64,000 nucleotides of DNA from Pedobacter chinensis. GTDB lineage: Bacteria > Bacteroidota > Bacteroidia > Sphingobacteriales > Sphingobacteriaceae. The translations under genes were made by a program, and so were the position numbers. Within the stretch, counting starts at the first letter, position 1; each line of letters begins with the position of its first letter. Positions 16,624 to 26,579 of this stretch are shown here, one piece after another. A model generated the notes under the pieces. That model made no database searches and was not told where the DNA came from. It worked only from the letters and a program-made list of their open reading frames with translations. Location: positions 434,001-498,000 of the forward strand of contig NZ_QPKV01000006.1 of NCBI RefSeq assembly GCF_003339865.1, given 5' to 3'.

Positions 16624-19600
16624 TTATTCGCTTTTGGTCAGTTTTGAAGAATTAACATACTCAGATGGTGTCATTTTAAATTGTTTGGCAAAACTTCTTG
16701 AAAACTGTGTTTGAGAACTAAAGCCGGTTATCGAGGCAATTTTAAGGATCTTGAACTGCCCCTCGTTGAGCAATAATGCAGCATGCTTCAGCCGTGTAAT
16801 GTTGATCAGTTCGTGAGGGGAAAGATTTGAAATGGCTTTTGTCTTACGGTAAAGAGTTGGCCTCGACATGTTCATTGCCTCTGCCAGAAAGTCAACATCC
16901 AATGTGGTATCAGACATGTTTTTTACAATTGTATCATTGAGTTTATCCAGGAAAGCCTCATCAGCTTTATTATAGGCCATACTTTTTAAATGTACCAATG
17001 GTGACTGGGCAAAATGCGTTTTGATTTTTTCCCTTACATTTAACAGGTTGGATATTTGGGTTAATAAATGATTGGGCGAAAACGGTTTCTCAATATAAGC
17101 ATCTGCACCAGCTTCAAGCCCTTCAATTTTTGTCTGTAAGCTATTTTTGGCTGTTAACAATATAACCGGAATATGGGCATAATCAATACTGTCCTTCAAT
17201 GTTTTACATAATTCCAATCCATCCATTAATGGCATAATAATATCGCTTACAATCAACTGCACACTTGTCTGCTGCAGAATATCCATTGCCCTAGATCCAT
17301 TTTCAACAGCTATTACGGTAAAATCCTCCTTTAAAATGCCTACGATAAATCTTCGCAGGTCTGGATTATCCTCAACAACTAGTACATTGGGAGCATCTGG
17401 ATCTAATTTTTTAACTTCCGCCCCGCTTGTTTCCTGGTAGTTCCCATTGTTATAAGCCAATGTATATTCCTGATTATGGCGTTTGGGCAACCTGAGTTCG
17501 AAATGGGTATAATCATCATCTTGCAGAACAAGTGATAAATTACCATCATGTAATTCAGCAAGTGACCTTGCCAGGGAGAGGCCGATTCCCGAACCTCTTA
17601 TACCTTTAACGTCTTCCATACGATAAAAAGGCTCAAATATTTTCTCTCTATATTTTTCAGGGATGGGGGTGCCATCATTGATGAATTGTATATTGAATGT
17701 GTCCTGATCAGATGAGATTTTGATCCAAACGGCTGTAGAGGCATATTTTAATGCGTTATCAAGCAGATTGCTGATGATTTTATTTAGAGCTTCTGCATCA
17801 GCATATACTACTAAACCATCATTATCCAGTTCAAGGTTTAATGTGATCTTTTTCTCATTAATTATGGGTTGGAACCTTGTGCATGTCTGTTTCAATAGCT
17901 CATTGACATCAAGGCTAACAAAGCTCAGGTTAAAACCCTCCTGTTCTGTTTTTCTAAAATCGAGCAACTGATTACATAGTTCGATAAGGCGGTGGGTATT
18001 CTGTTTCATGATCTGAAGATTAGAGCTGATCTCGGCAGACCGTCCGGTTATTCTGATCACCTCTTCCAATGGACCGTGAATAAGGCTCAGAGGCGTTCTT
18101 ATTTCATGGGTAACCTGGGTAAAAAAATTAATCTTCGCGTGGTAAAGTTCTTTTTCATTTTGTACTTCCCAACGTTCAATCTTTCGCTGATATCGCAGCA
18201 GTATTCTTTTGTGATTGTTTTTTACAAGCACAATCACTATTGCTGCAATCATTAACCCATAGATTGCCAGAGCTGTGGGTGATGCCCATAGGGGTGGTGC
18301 AATGATGATCTTCAAACTTCTGATTTGCTTGCCCCATATCCTCCCATTATTGGATGCTTTAACCAAAAACTCATATTTGCCCGGTGAGAGACTTGTAAAA
18401 TAAACCTTTCTGTTGGTCTTCAGATAGGTCCATTTATCATCAAGCCCTTTCATCATAAAAGCATATTCTGTCATTGCAGGCGAAGTAAAACCTAGGGCGG
18501 CAAAATCAATACTGAAATTAGATTGATCATGACGTAGTTTGACTTCTTTTGTGAAATCAATGGGACTGCTTAAGGGCGAATCTCTTTCTCCAACCATCAA
18601 CTCTACATTATCTACCTGAAAACCTGTTATAAAGATTTTTGAAACGACCCGGTTTTCCCTGAAATGCTCAGGTCTGAAAGCAATCATTCCTTTAACACTT
18701 CCGAAATACATCTGACCCGTTGCATCTTTAAAGGCCGAACTATAATTAAACTGGTCTCCCAATAAGCCACTGGATTTGGTGTATGTAATGATCTTTCCAT
18801 TTTTTTGGTTGAACAATACCAGGCCCCTGGATGTACTGATCCATAGATTTCTATTTTTATCCTCCAAAATCTTATAGAAAATGTTGGATGGAAATCCGTC
18901 TGCTGTGGTATAGCGTTTAAAAGTCCTTGCTCCCTTTTTTAATATACAGAGGCCATCTTCGGTTGTTATCCAGAGGTTGTGCATGGAATCCTCAAAAAGC
19001 CCGTTAATTTCATTGCTGCTTAAACTACTTTTATCCTGAGCGTTAAAGGAAAAATTTCCTGACTGGTTGTTTTTTTTATCAAAAAACCAAAGACCATCAC
19101 GTAATGTGCCTGCCCAGAGTATGCCTTCACTGCTTTCCAGCAGTGCTGAGTAATGCCTGTTGCCCGGAAATTCATTTAACAGAATAAAATCATCACTGCC
19201 GTCACGATATTTATATAAGCCGGTTGCCGTTCCAACCAAAAGCTCTCCATTGCTGTCTACAAGCAAACTTTCAATGAAGTTACTTTTGAATTGATTCGGC
19301 GCAGGCCCAGCCTTATATTTTTTAATTATACGGCCAGTATTGATATCCATAACATCCAGCCCCTGTTCAAAAGTACCTATCCAGAGTTTGTTGCCTTTAG
19401 CTGCAAGTCCATGTATATTGGAGTGTGAAATACCCTGGCCGTCATCCTGTGGGATGAAATTTTTAAAATTGCCGGTTTTGGGATCAAACCTGTTCAGTCC
19501 GGAATCTTCAGTGCCTATCCAGAGTTTTTCGTTTTTATCCTGCTGAATTTCGCGGACAGCATAACCTTTGAGGCGGTTATCGGCAACCCCAGGATAGAAT

Positions 19601-20619
19601 TTGTCGAATGAGGTGTATTGCTGGGGATAATAGCTTAGTCCGCCAAAATAGGTTCCACACCATATTCCTCCTTCTTTATCACGGGTAATTGTGTATACTG
19701 CGTTATCTGAGATTGAATAAAAGTCATTTATTTTATTGCGCAATTGAACGTATTTCTGTGTCCGCATGTTATAAATAAATATTCCTGACTCAGTCGCGAT
19801 CCAATACTCTTCCGCTGTTCTTTGCAAAAAATCCCTGGCAAAAACATTAGTCCCATCGGTATTTCGCATGGGCAACTGTCTTGTCCTGTGATCAATTGTG
19901 CTAAAGAGTTTTACCCCATCATTTGATGTTCCTATTATCAAATGGCCATCTCCTGTATCTTTAATCTTTTCGATCCATTTCGATAATGGGGAAGAGGTAT
20001 CCTCAAATGTGCTATAAACTTTATGCTCATTAGTAGTTAGTCCATATTGCTGAAGGTATCCCTGTGCTGTGGATACCCATATATCGCCTTCCTTGGTAAT
20101 GGCTAAAGAGGTTGCTCCTCCATATTGCGGCCCGGGGAAATCATTTATTTTTTTTGTCCTGATATCATATCGCAATAAAGTGTTGTTTGCAATAAACCAG
20201 ATCCTTCCTTTAACATCTGCTGATATCGTGCTGATGTCTTTGTCTCTGGTTTCATTAATCAAAATAAAGGTATCTTTTATCGGATTATATCTGTACAATC
20301 CTTTGCGTGTTCCCACCCATAAAAGCCCCTGATTGTCCTCAAATAATGAATGAATGAAATTATGTCCAAGGCTTTCAGGTTTTGCAGGGTCATTACGGTA
20401 AATCTTAAACCTGTAACCGTCAAAGCGGTTCAAACCATTTTTTGTGCCGAACCACATAAATCCGTTGATGTCCTGCAAGCTGCAGATCACTGAGTTATAG
20501 GAAAGACCGGATTCTACCTGATAATGCCTAAAGGTGTATGCCTGTCCAAGAAGTTGTTGATGGATACATAAAAATGTAAAGCAGAAAAATATTCTTTTCA
20601 GTCGCTCGTAAAAAAACAT
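16624..20619 (-). CDS. hybrid two-component system sensor/AraC regulator (HTCS)
   Basis: This 1331-residue protein joins a complete two-component system in one chain. A signal peptide ending near LLGQA comes first. Repeated propeller motifs such as GFMWFGTKNGLNRFDG and LWVGTRKGLYRY fill about residues 30-700 in the periplasm. A Y_Y_Y domain (about 705-770) and a membrane helix (LAIYGLMIAAIVIVLV) follow. The kinase has its phosphohistidine in THEIRTPLSL and ATP-binding boxes in the next 200 residues. A receiver domain (SDIIMPLMDG) and an AraC-type DNA-binding domain close it. HTCS proteins sense released oligosaccharides and activate the adjacent PUL. It is transcribed away from susC across 150 bases, so it very likely controls 20770-27725. 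Confidence 0.95.
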   Translation of the reverse strand: MFFYERLKRIFFCFTFLCIHQQLLGQAYTFRHYQVESGLSYNSVICSLQDINGFMWFGTKNGLNRFDGYRFKIYRNDPAKPESLGHNFIHSLFEDNQGLLWVGTRKGLYRYNPIKDTFILINETRDKDISTISADVKGRIWFIANNTLLRYDIRTKKINDFPGPQYGGATSLAITKEGDIWVSTAQGYLQQYGLTTNEHKVYSTFEDTSSPLSKWIEKIKDTGDGHLIIGTSNDGVKLFSTIDHRTRQLPMRNTDGTNVFARDFLQRTAEEYWIATESGIFIYNMRTQKYVQLRNKINDFYSISDNAVYTITRDKEGGIWCGTYFGGLSYYPQQYTSFDKFYPGVADNRLKGYAVREIQQDKNEKLWIGTEDSGLNRFDPKTGNFKNFIPQDDGQGISHSNIHGLAAKGNKLWIGTFEQGLDVMDINTGRIIKKYKAGPAPNQFKSNFIESLLVDSNGELLVGTATGLYKYRDGSDDFILLNEFPGNRHYSALLESSEGILWAGTLRDGLWFFDKKNNQSGNFSFNAQDKSSLSSNEINGLFEDSMHNLWITTEDGLCILKKGARTFKRYTTADGFPSNIFYKILEDKNRNLWISTSRGLVLFNQKNGKIITYTKSSGLLGDQFNYSSAFKDATGQMYFGSVKGMIAFRPEHFRENRVVSKIFITGFQVDNVELMVGERDSPLSSPIDFTKEVKLRHDQSNFSIDFAALGFTSPAMTEYAFMMKGLDDKWTYLKTNRKVYFTSLSPGKYEFLVKASNNGRIWGKQIRSLKIIIAPPLWASPTALAIYGLMIAAIVIVLVKNNHKRILLRYQRKIERWEVQNEKELYHAKINFFTQVTHEIRTPLSLIHGPLEEVIRITGRSAEISSNLQIMKQNTHRLIELCNQLLDFRKTEQEGFNLSFVSLDVNELLKQTCTRFQPIINEKKITLNLELDNDGLVVYADAEALNKIISNLLDNALKYASTAVWIKISSDQDTFNIQFINDGTPIPEKYREKIFEPFYRMEDVKGIRGSGIGLSLARSLAELHDGNLSLVLQDDDYTHFELRLPKRHNQEYTLAYNNGNYQETSGAEVKKLDPDAPNVLVVEDNPDLRRFIVGILKEDFTVIAVENGSRAMDILQQTSVQLIVSDIIMPLMDGLELCKTLKDSIDYAHIPVILLTAKNSLQTKIEGLEAGADAYIEKPFSPNHLLTQISNLLNVREKIKTHFAQSPLVHLKSMAYNKADEAFLDKLNDTIVKNMSDTTLDVDFLAEAMNMSRPTLYRKTKAISNLSPHELINITRLKHAALLLNEGQFKILKIASITGFSSQTQFSRSFAKQFKMTPSEYVNSSKLTKSE

Positions 20620-20769
20620 TATTAAATATAGTCCAAAAAACGAAAATTAGATCAATCTCCTTCAAAATTGGCTTTTGCAGCTGATAATTGATACATAATG
20701 AACAGAAATTGAACTGATTTATCTATATGTATCCCCTTATTTAGCACTACCAAATATAAACTATAGCGT

Positions 20770-23700
20770 ATGAACAAAAAGCTTCCACAATGCGGGGGTA
20801 CAAATACCCCTCCCAATTCGATCATGAGGATCAAGGATCGAATTTTCAAAATCGCCCTAACCATGTTATTGATCAGTTTAACAATTAGTGTGCAGGCGCA
20901 GCAAAGAACCACAGGGATTGTCAGAGATGCAAGCGGACCCTTAGCAGGGGTTGGTGTGCAGATAAAGGGCACATCGGTATCTACCATTACCGATGGTAAC
21001 GGTAAGTTTATGATTGCTCTTCCTGGCGGGCAAAAAGCAGTGCTTATTTTTTCATTTATAGGTTATCAGACCCAAGAACTCTCTGCTGCCGAAAACCAGA
21101 TATTAGAAGTGATCATGGTAGAATCTACCGCAGACCTAAATGAAGTTGTAGTGATTGGGTATGGTACCCAGCGAAAACAGGATCTTACAGGAGCAGTATC
21201 AGTGGTAAAGGCAGAAGATGTAAAGAAAAGACAGGCTACTACAGTTGCCGAATCCCTTCAGGGCCTGGCAACCGGGATCCGTGTGAGGAGTGGGGGACAA
21301 CCAGGTTCCGAAGCGCAGATTCAGATACGCGGCCTGAAGAATTTTTCGGGTACAAATCCATTATATGTGATTGATGGATTGGTCACAAGTGCAAACCGAG
21401 ATTTCAATCCTGCAGATATTGAGTCTATCCAGATCCTTAAAGATGCATCGGCCGCGGCAATCTATGGTACCCGTGCTGCAAATGGTGTTATTATTATTAC
21501 TACCAAAAGAGGGAAAGAGGGGCCGACTAAAATCGACGTTTCTGCAAAAACCACATTTCAAACCATTCCCAGATATTCACTTGCTGAAACCAGCGAATTC
21601 GCAACACTGAACAATATGGCTTATGATAATGCCAATGTTAAAAGACAGGACCTTGATCTTTCAGTTAATACAGATTGGCAGGATGAAGCCTACCGGACGG
21701 GGTTGGTACAGGATTATTCACTAAGTTTTTCAGGAGGAGGAAAAGATAACAGTTATTTCATATCCGGAGGGTACTTTGGTAACAAAGGTGCCGTCATTAG
21801 TACTGGATTCGACCGGGTAAACTTTAGGGTAAATACCAAAACCACAAAAGGGATTTTTACCATTGGAGAGAATCTGGCGATAAGTAATGCCAAAGCAGAT
21901 GAAATGTCCGGAAACCCTATCTTGAGTGTTGTCCGCCTGCTTCCTACGATTCCTGTTTACAATCCGGCAAACCCGGGTGGGTATGGGTATGGAGACGAGG
22001 CACGTGCAAGAACCTTTGGTACAAACCCGGTCGCAATTGCTGATCTTGAAGATAGGACAAACGAAAATTTACGCATCCGCGGCAACCTGTTTTCGGAACT
22101 GCAGATATTGCCCTCTCTGAAATATAAAATCAATGTGGGGTATGAAACAAGCAGAGATCATTATGCTTATTTAAGGAAGCCGGGAAACTGGACACTGAAC
22201 CAAGCATTTGACCCTGCCATTATTAATGAAAACAGAGCTGAATCTTCGACTGTACTGATTGAAAATACGTTATCCTTTGATAAAGATTTCGGTAAACATA
22301 GAATAAATGTTTTAGCTGGACAATCTTATCAAAGAGATAAATATGCCCAGATTTGGGGTACCAAAAGAAATATCCTGGCAAATCCTTCAGGCGGTTACTA
22401 TGATGTACTGGATCAGGGAGATGAACCCCAAACCGGCGGTTTTAAAAACCGTACCGATCTGATTTCTTATTTTGGAAGATTTGAATATAACTATGCCGAC
22501 AAATATCTTTTGAACGGGGTGATCAGGACTGACGGGGTTTCGAGATTTGGAAAGGATCACAAGTTTGGTGTCTTCCCATCCATATCCGGCGCATGGAGGA
22601 TCAGCAAAGAAGATTTTTTTAAAGCTTCATGGATAAACGATCTTAAATTACGTGCCAATTATGGAACGCTTGGAAGCAGTAATATCGGACCATATGATTA
22701 TATCGCTTTTATAAATACTTTTCCTACAATCGTACTAGGCCCCGGACAAACGGTGCTTCCTGGAGCCACCCAGGTAAAATTGGCCAATCCTGATCTGCGC
22801 TGGGAAGAGGTTACCCAACAGAACTACGGATTGGATGCTGCCTTTCTTAAAAATAAACTGACCGTTAGTGCGGAATATTTTATTTCAAAGACCAAAGATG
22901 TGCTCTTACAATATCCTTTACTGATTTCAACAGGAAATGATGGCGGTAATCCTTATGTGAACGGTGCCACCCTCGGAAATAAAGGATTTGAATTTACCGT
23001 TTCCTACCAGGAAAATAAAAACACGTTTAAATATGGGGCGACTGCAAATCTTACCACTTTACGTAATAAAGTGCTTGACCTGGGATACGGTAAAAACAGA
23101 ACTTTTGTAGGTAATACAGTTACCGAAGTTGGTCAGCCGATAGGAATGTGGTACGTGCTGCAAACTGATGGCCTATTCCAAAATAGTCAGGAAGTTGCCA
23201 ATTACAAAAATGCTGCCGGCAAAGTTATCCAACCTACCGCTCAACCGGGAGATATCCGTTTCAAGGACAACAATGGCGACGGCGAAATCAATAACTCTGA
23301 TAAGGTAGTAGTTGGCAGTCCCTGGGCCGATTACGAAATAGGACTGAATTTGAATGCCTCTTATAAGAACTTTTCTTTTAACATGGACTGGTTCGGTTCT
23401 TTTGGTTCAACCGTATTCAATGGGCCACGGAGTGTGACCGATGCTTTTTCTGATAACAGCAATTACCGCGCTGGTATACAGCCATGGACTCCACAAAATA
23501 CCAATACTGATGTGCCAAGAGCCTATTATGGAAGTACAATCAATTCCAGGGGAGACACGGACCGTTGGCTGGAGAACGGCAGTTTTGCCCGGTTAAAATA
23601 TATCGGGATATCATATAACATCCCTGAAAAAATGTTGAAAAGGATAGGATTCCGGAATGCACAGATCAGCGTATCGGGGCAGAACCTGATAACAATTACC

Positions 23701-23817
23701 AAGTACACGGGACTCGACCCGGAATTCAGCAACAACAGCATTTTTGAAAAAGGTTACGACTTTGGCGCATTCCCAAATCTAAGGATGTTCTCTGTTGGTT
23801 TACAGTTTGGATTTTAA
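20770..23817 (+). CDS. SusC/RagA-family TonB-linked outer-membrane transporter
   Basis: This 1015-residue protein is the transport barrel of a Sus-like glycan importer. A hydrophobic signal segment ends near ISVQAQQ. A carboxypeptidase-D-like domain follows (about 44-125, with GVGVQIKGTSVSTITDGNGKF), then the TonB-box/plug junction NEVVVIGYGTQRKQDLTGAV, the plug with YVIDGLV and SAAAIYGTRAANGVIIITTKRG, and a C-terminal beta barrel ending SVGLQFGF. The ATG at 20770 gives an 18-residue polar extension before a second ATG at 20824, which starts directly at the signal peptide (MRIKDRIFKIALTML); either could be used. The stop is followed at once by susD, a normal susCD arrangement. Confidence 0.95.
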   Translation: MNKKLPQCGGTNTPPNSIMRIKDRIFKIALTMLLISLTISVQAQQRTTGIVRDASGPLAGVGVQIKGTSVSTITDGNGKFMIALPGGQKAVLIFSFIGYQTQELSAAENQILEVIMVESTADLNEVVVIGYGTQRKQDLTGAVSVVKAEDVKKRQATTVAESLQGLATGIRVRSGGQPGSEAQIQIRGLKNFSGTNPLYVIDGLVTSANRDFNPADIESIQILKDASAAAIYGTRAANGVIIITTKRGKEGPTKIDVSAKTTFQTIPRYSLAETSEFATLNNMAYDNANVKRQDLDLSVNTDWQDEAYRTGLVQDYSLSFSGGGKDNSYFISGGYFGNKGAVISTGFDRVNFRVNTKTTKGIFTIGENLAISNAKADEMSGNPILSVVRLLPTIPVYNPANPGGYGYGDEARARTFGTNPVAIADLEDRTNENLRIRGNLFSELQILPSLKYKINVGYETSRDHYAYLRKPGNWTLNQAFDPAIINENRAESSTVLIENTLSFDKDFGKHRINVLAGQSYQRDKYAQIWGTKRNILANPSGGYYDVLDQGDEPQTGGFKNRTDLISYFGRFEYNYADKYLLNGVIRTDGVSRFGKDHKFGVFPSISGAWRISKEDFFKASWINDLKLRANYGTLGSSNIGPYDYIAFINTFPTIVLGPGQTVLPGATQVKLANPDLRWEEVTQQNYGLDAAFLKNKLTVSAEYFISKTKDVLLQYPLLISTGNDGGNPYVNGATLGNKGFEFTVSYQENKNTFKYGATANLTTLRNKVLDLGYGKNRTFVGNTVTEVGQPIGMWYVLQTDGLFQNSQEVANYKNAAGKVIQPTAQPGDIRFKDNNGDGEINNSDKVVVGSPWADYEIGLNLNASYKNFSFNMDWFGSFGSTVFNGPRSVTDAFSDNSNYRAGIQPWTPQNTNTDVPRAYYGSTINSRGDTDRWLENGSFARLKYIGISYNIPEKMLKRIGFRNAQISVSGQNLITITKYTGLDPEFSNNSIFEKGYDFGAFPNLRMFSVGLQFGF

Positions 23818-23818
23818 A

Positions 23819-25354
23819 ATGATGAACATGAAAAAAATATTATTAACTCTACTGATAACAGGAACTTTTGTGATATCATCCTGTAAAAAAAGCCTGCTTG
23901 ATCAGGACAATCCCAATACACTTACACAGGAGCAGTTCTGGAAAACAGAAGACGATGCCCAAAAAGGTGTCAATGCCATTTATCATATGTTCTATCAGCC
24001 AGGAAGTTGGTCTAGGTGGATTTATTTTCGTTTGGATTTAACTTCTGATGAAGGTTTTAGCAAAAGCCCCTGGATCGAACTGGCTGATTGGACACGCTTT
24101 CAATATGTCAATTATAATTTTTTTGAAGGCAATCAGGTAAGCTACCGCGATACCTATAAGGCAATTTTCAGATGCAACCAGGTACTGACTTATGTGCCTG
24201 AAATAACTTTCGCCGATCAGAACAAAAAAGCCAGGATGTTGGGAGAAGCAAAATTTCTACGTGGGCTATATTATTATTATGCTGCCTTATTATGGGAAAA
24301 TTTTCCGATAGTAACCACTATCCAAAGCCCAACCGATATGCCGCAGCAGAGCAGCCTTGCACAAGTTTGGGCACAGGTTGAGAAAGATCTGTCAGAAGCT
24401 GCAGATGTGTTGCCGGCGCAATGGAATGGAAACGATATCGGGCGTCCTACAAAAGGCGCTGCTTTTGCCCTGCTGGGTAAAACTTATATGCAGCAACGGA
24501 AATGGGCACAGGCAAAAACAGCCTTTGATTATCTGGTAACCGGCGCAGGGGCAGGTTTCTATGATCTGGTTGATTATAAGGATAACTTCAGGGCAGAGAA
24601 CGAAAACAACAAGGAATCTGTTTTTGAAATCCAGTTTTCTGATGCAAATAAAACGGCTGAAGGAGACGGCCCAAGCTCGAACATGGGAAATAACAGAGCT
24701 CAGTTTTTTGCGCCCAGGTCTATAGGATGGTCCGATGGCCAGGCAAGAAACTGGTTGGTTGATGAATTTAAAAAAGAAAAGACTTTAGATGGTAAAATTG
24801 ATCAACGTTTGAGATATAGCCTTTTCTATCCTGGTCTGGAAGCAGATTTCGGTGACAAGACTTATGGAAGAAGCTGGCAATGGGACGCTGATGAAGCCTG
24901 GTTCAGAAAATATTCGCGGGATTATATGCGTACAAACGAAGATTATTTTAGTCAGGTAAACAACAGGATAATCCGTTTTGCAGATATTCTTTTAATGTAT
25001 GCAGAAGCCAATAACGAACTTGGACAGACCTCTGCAGCTTATCAATACGTAAACAGGGTAAGGCAAAGGGTTAATCTTGCACCTTTGGCAACGGCTTACC
25101 CAGCTATCGGAAATGATCAGGCACTCTTTAGGGAACGCTTAAAGATGGAGAGGGCCCTAGAACTTTGCGGGGAAAGTGTACGCTGGGCCGACTTAAAACG
25201 TTGGGGCGACCTCGATACGCAGGCTGCCGTAGCAAAGGTAGCTCAGCGCGATCCGGATTTCAATAATTTTGTTCCCGGTAAACACATCCGTCTTCCGTTG
25301 CCACAAATAGAAGTGGAGAACAATAAAAATCTTAAGCAGAATCCAAACTATTAA
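23819..25354 (+). CDS. SusD/RagB-family glycan-binding lipoprotein
   Basis: This lipoprotein of about 511 residues forms the lid of the SusC transporter on the cell surface. It has a short signal sequence and lipobox (FVISSC), then the helical TPR-like SusD fold. Typical marks are DQDNPNTLTQEQFWKTEDDAQKGVNAIYHM, EAKFLRGLYYYYAALLWENFP, IIRFADILLMYAEANNELGQ and the C-terminal ERALELCGESVRWADLKRWG. I chose ATG 23819 (MMNMKK), two bases after the susC stop; an ATG at 23828 starts directly at MKKILL and is equally plausible. An upstream GTG-like start inside susC is unlikely. Confidence 0.93.
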   Translation: MMNMKKILLTLLITGTFVISSCKKSLLDQDNPNTLTQEQFWKTEDDAQKGVNAIYHMFYQPGSWSRWIYFRLDLTSDEGFSKSPWIELADWTRFQYVNYNFFEGNQVSYRDTYKAIFRCNQVLTYVPEITFADQNKKARMLGEAKFLRGLYYYYAALLWENFPIVTTIQSPTDMPQQSSLAQVWAQVEKDLSEAADVLPAQWNGNDIGRPTKGAAFALLGKTYMQQRKWAQAKTAFDYLVTGAGAGFYDLVDYKDNFRAENENNKESVFEIQFSDANKTAEGDGPSSNMGNNRAQFFAPRSIGWSDGQARNWLVDEFKKEKTLDGKIDQRLRYSLFYPGLEADFGDKTYGRSWQWDADEAWFRKYSRDYMRTNEDYFSQVNNRIIRFADILLMYAEANNELGQTSAAYQYVNRVRQRVNLAPLATAYPAIGNDQALFRERLKMERALELCGESVRWADLKRWGDLDTQAAVAKVAQRDPDFNNFVPGKHIRLPLPQIEVENNKNLKQNPNY

Positions 25355-25374
25355 TAAATCGTCAATAAACTCCA

Positions 25375-26559
25375 ATGATACATTACACCTTTATTAGATT
25401 GCTGTTGGTTAATATATTAGCCATTACCTATTGTTCAGGCTGTTCAAAAGATAACAAATCTGTTCCCGAAGTTTCCGTACCTAAGCAGGATGATATATCG
25501 ATCAGCTGGGACCAGAATAGCAGAAGAAGGGTTTCGTCACCAGCATTGAACGCCAGTTATTCCGGATATGCAAGAATAATACAGTTAGCTGATGCATCAT
25601 TGCTTGCGGTATATGAAGCCGATGGTAGCATTGTATCGGTTAAAAGCACGGACGGAGGCAATACCTGGTCTTCGGCAACGGTTATTGCCCCACGTGCCAA
25701 TGGATCAAACATGAGCGTTCCGGATCTACTATTGCTGAACAACAATAAAATCCTGGTTTTTTACAATGCCAGGCCATACGATATTGCGCCGTCCAGAAAA
25801 TTCGGCATCCTGGTAAAACAGAGCAGTGACAGTGGACAGAGCTGGGAAAATGAAAAGAATTTGTACGAGGCAGGGTATCAATTTGAGAATGGCTGCTGGG
25901 AACCTTCTGCCATTCAATTGCCAAATGGAGAAATACAGTTGTACTTTGCCAATGAAGGCCCGTATACAAACTCGAATGAGCAGAATATTTCTATGCTCAG
26001 ATCAAAAGATAATGCCGGAAGCTGGACAACAGCCCCGGAAATTGTCAGCTTTCGCCCCGGGAAAAGAGATGGAATGCCGGTGCCGCTTCTTTTAAAAGAT
26101 GGCAAAGACATTCTCGTCTCTATAGAAGATAATGCAGTTAATACCTTTAAGCCCTATGTATTGAGAAATAGCCTGCAGGAAAACTGGGCAGTAACAATCG
26201 GTGCAGAGAGTGCAAACAGAAGCTATGCATTGGCGGATAGGATAGGGGATGCACTATACGCAGGTGCCCCATTTATCAGGCAATTGAAAACCGGCGAAAC
26301 CATACTTTCCTATCAGGGTACAGAGGGCCGTACAAATGATCTGAATTTCGCAGATATGAAAGTGGTCATCGGTGATGAACAAGGCCGGAATTTCAAGAGT
26401 AAATCTGTACCCTTCTTGATTCCCAGCAATAAATCATGTCTATGGAACAGCTTAACTGTGCTAAGTGATGGCAGTGTAATTGCCGTTACCAGTACCAATG
26501 CCTATTCCAATTCCACAGAAGTATGGATGATAAAGGGAACTGTTATCAACACAAATTAA
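25375..26559 (+). CDS. sialidase-fold (BNR repeat) lipoprotein, possible GH93-like hydrolase
   Basis: This 394-residue protein has an N-terminal signal with a possible lipobox (TYCSGC, Cys23). Several Asp-box motifs, such as STDGGNTWSSA, SSDSGQSWENE and a weaker SKDNAGSWTT, mark a six-bladed propeller of the sialidase superfamily. The segment FENGCWEPSAIQLPNGEIQLYFANE resembles what I recall from GH93 exo-arabinanase-like enzymes more than true GH33 sialidases; the Arg triad of sialidases is not evident. It sits 20 bases after susD in a PUL, so it probably trims side chains of the target glycan. The exact specificity is an inference. Confidence 0.8.
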   Translation: MIHYTFIRLLLVNILAITYCSGCSKDNKSVPEVSVPKQDDISISWDQNSRRRVSSPALNASYSGYARIIQLADASLLAVYEADGSIVSVKSTDGGNTWSSATVIAPRANGSNMSVPDLLLLNNNKILVFYNARPYDIAPSRKFGILVKQSSDSGQSWENEKNLYEAGYQFENGCWEPSAIQLPNGEIQLYFANEGPYTNSNEQNISMLRSKDNAGSWTTAPEIVSFRPGKRDGMPVPLLLKDGKDILVSIEDNAVNTFKPYVLRNSLQENWAVTIGAESANRSYALADRIGDALYAGAPFIRQLKTGETILSYQGTEGRTNDLNFADMKVVIGDEQGRNFKSKSVPFLIPSNKSCLWNSLTVLSDGSVIAVTSTNAYSNSTEVWMIKGTVINTN

Positions 26560-26579
26560 TAACACTTATACTAAAGATT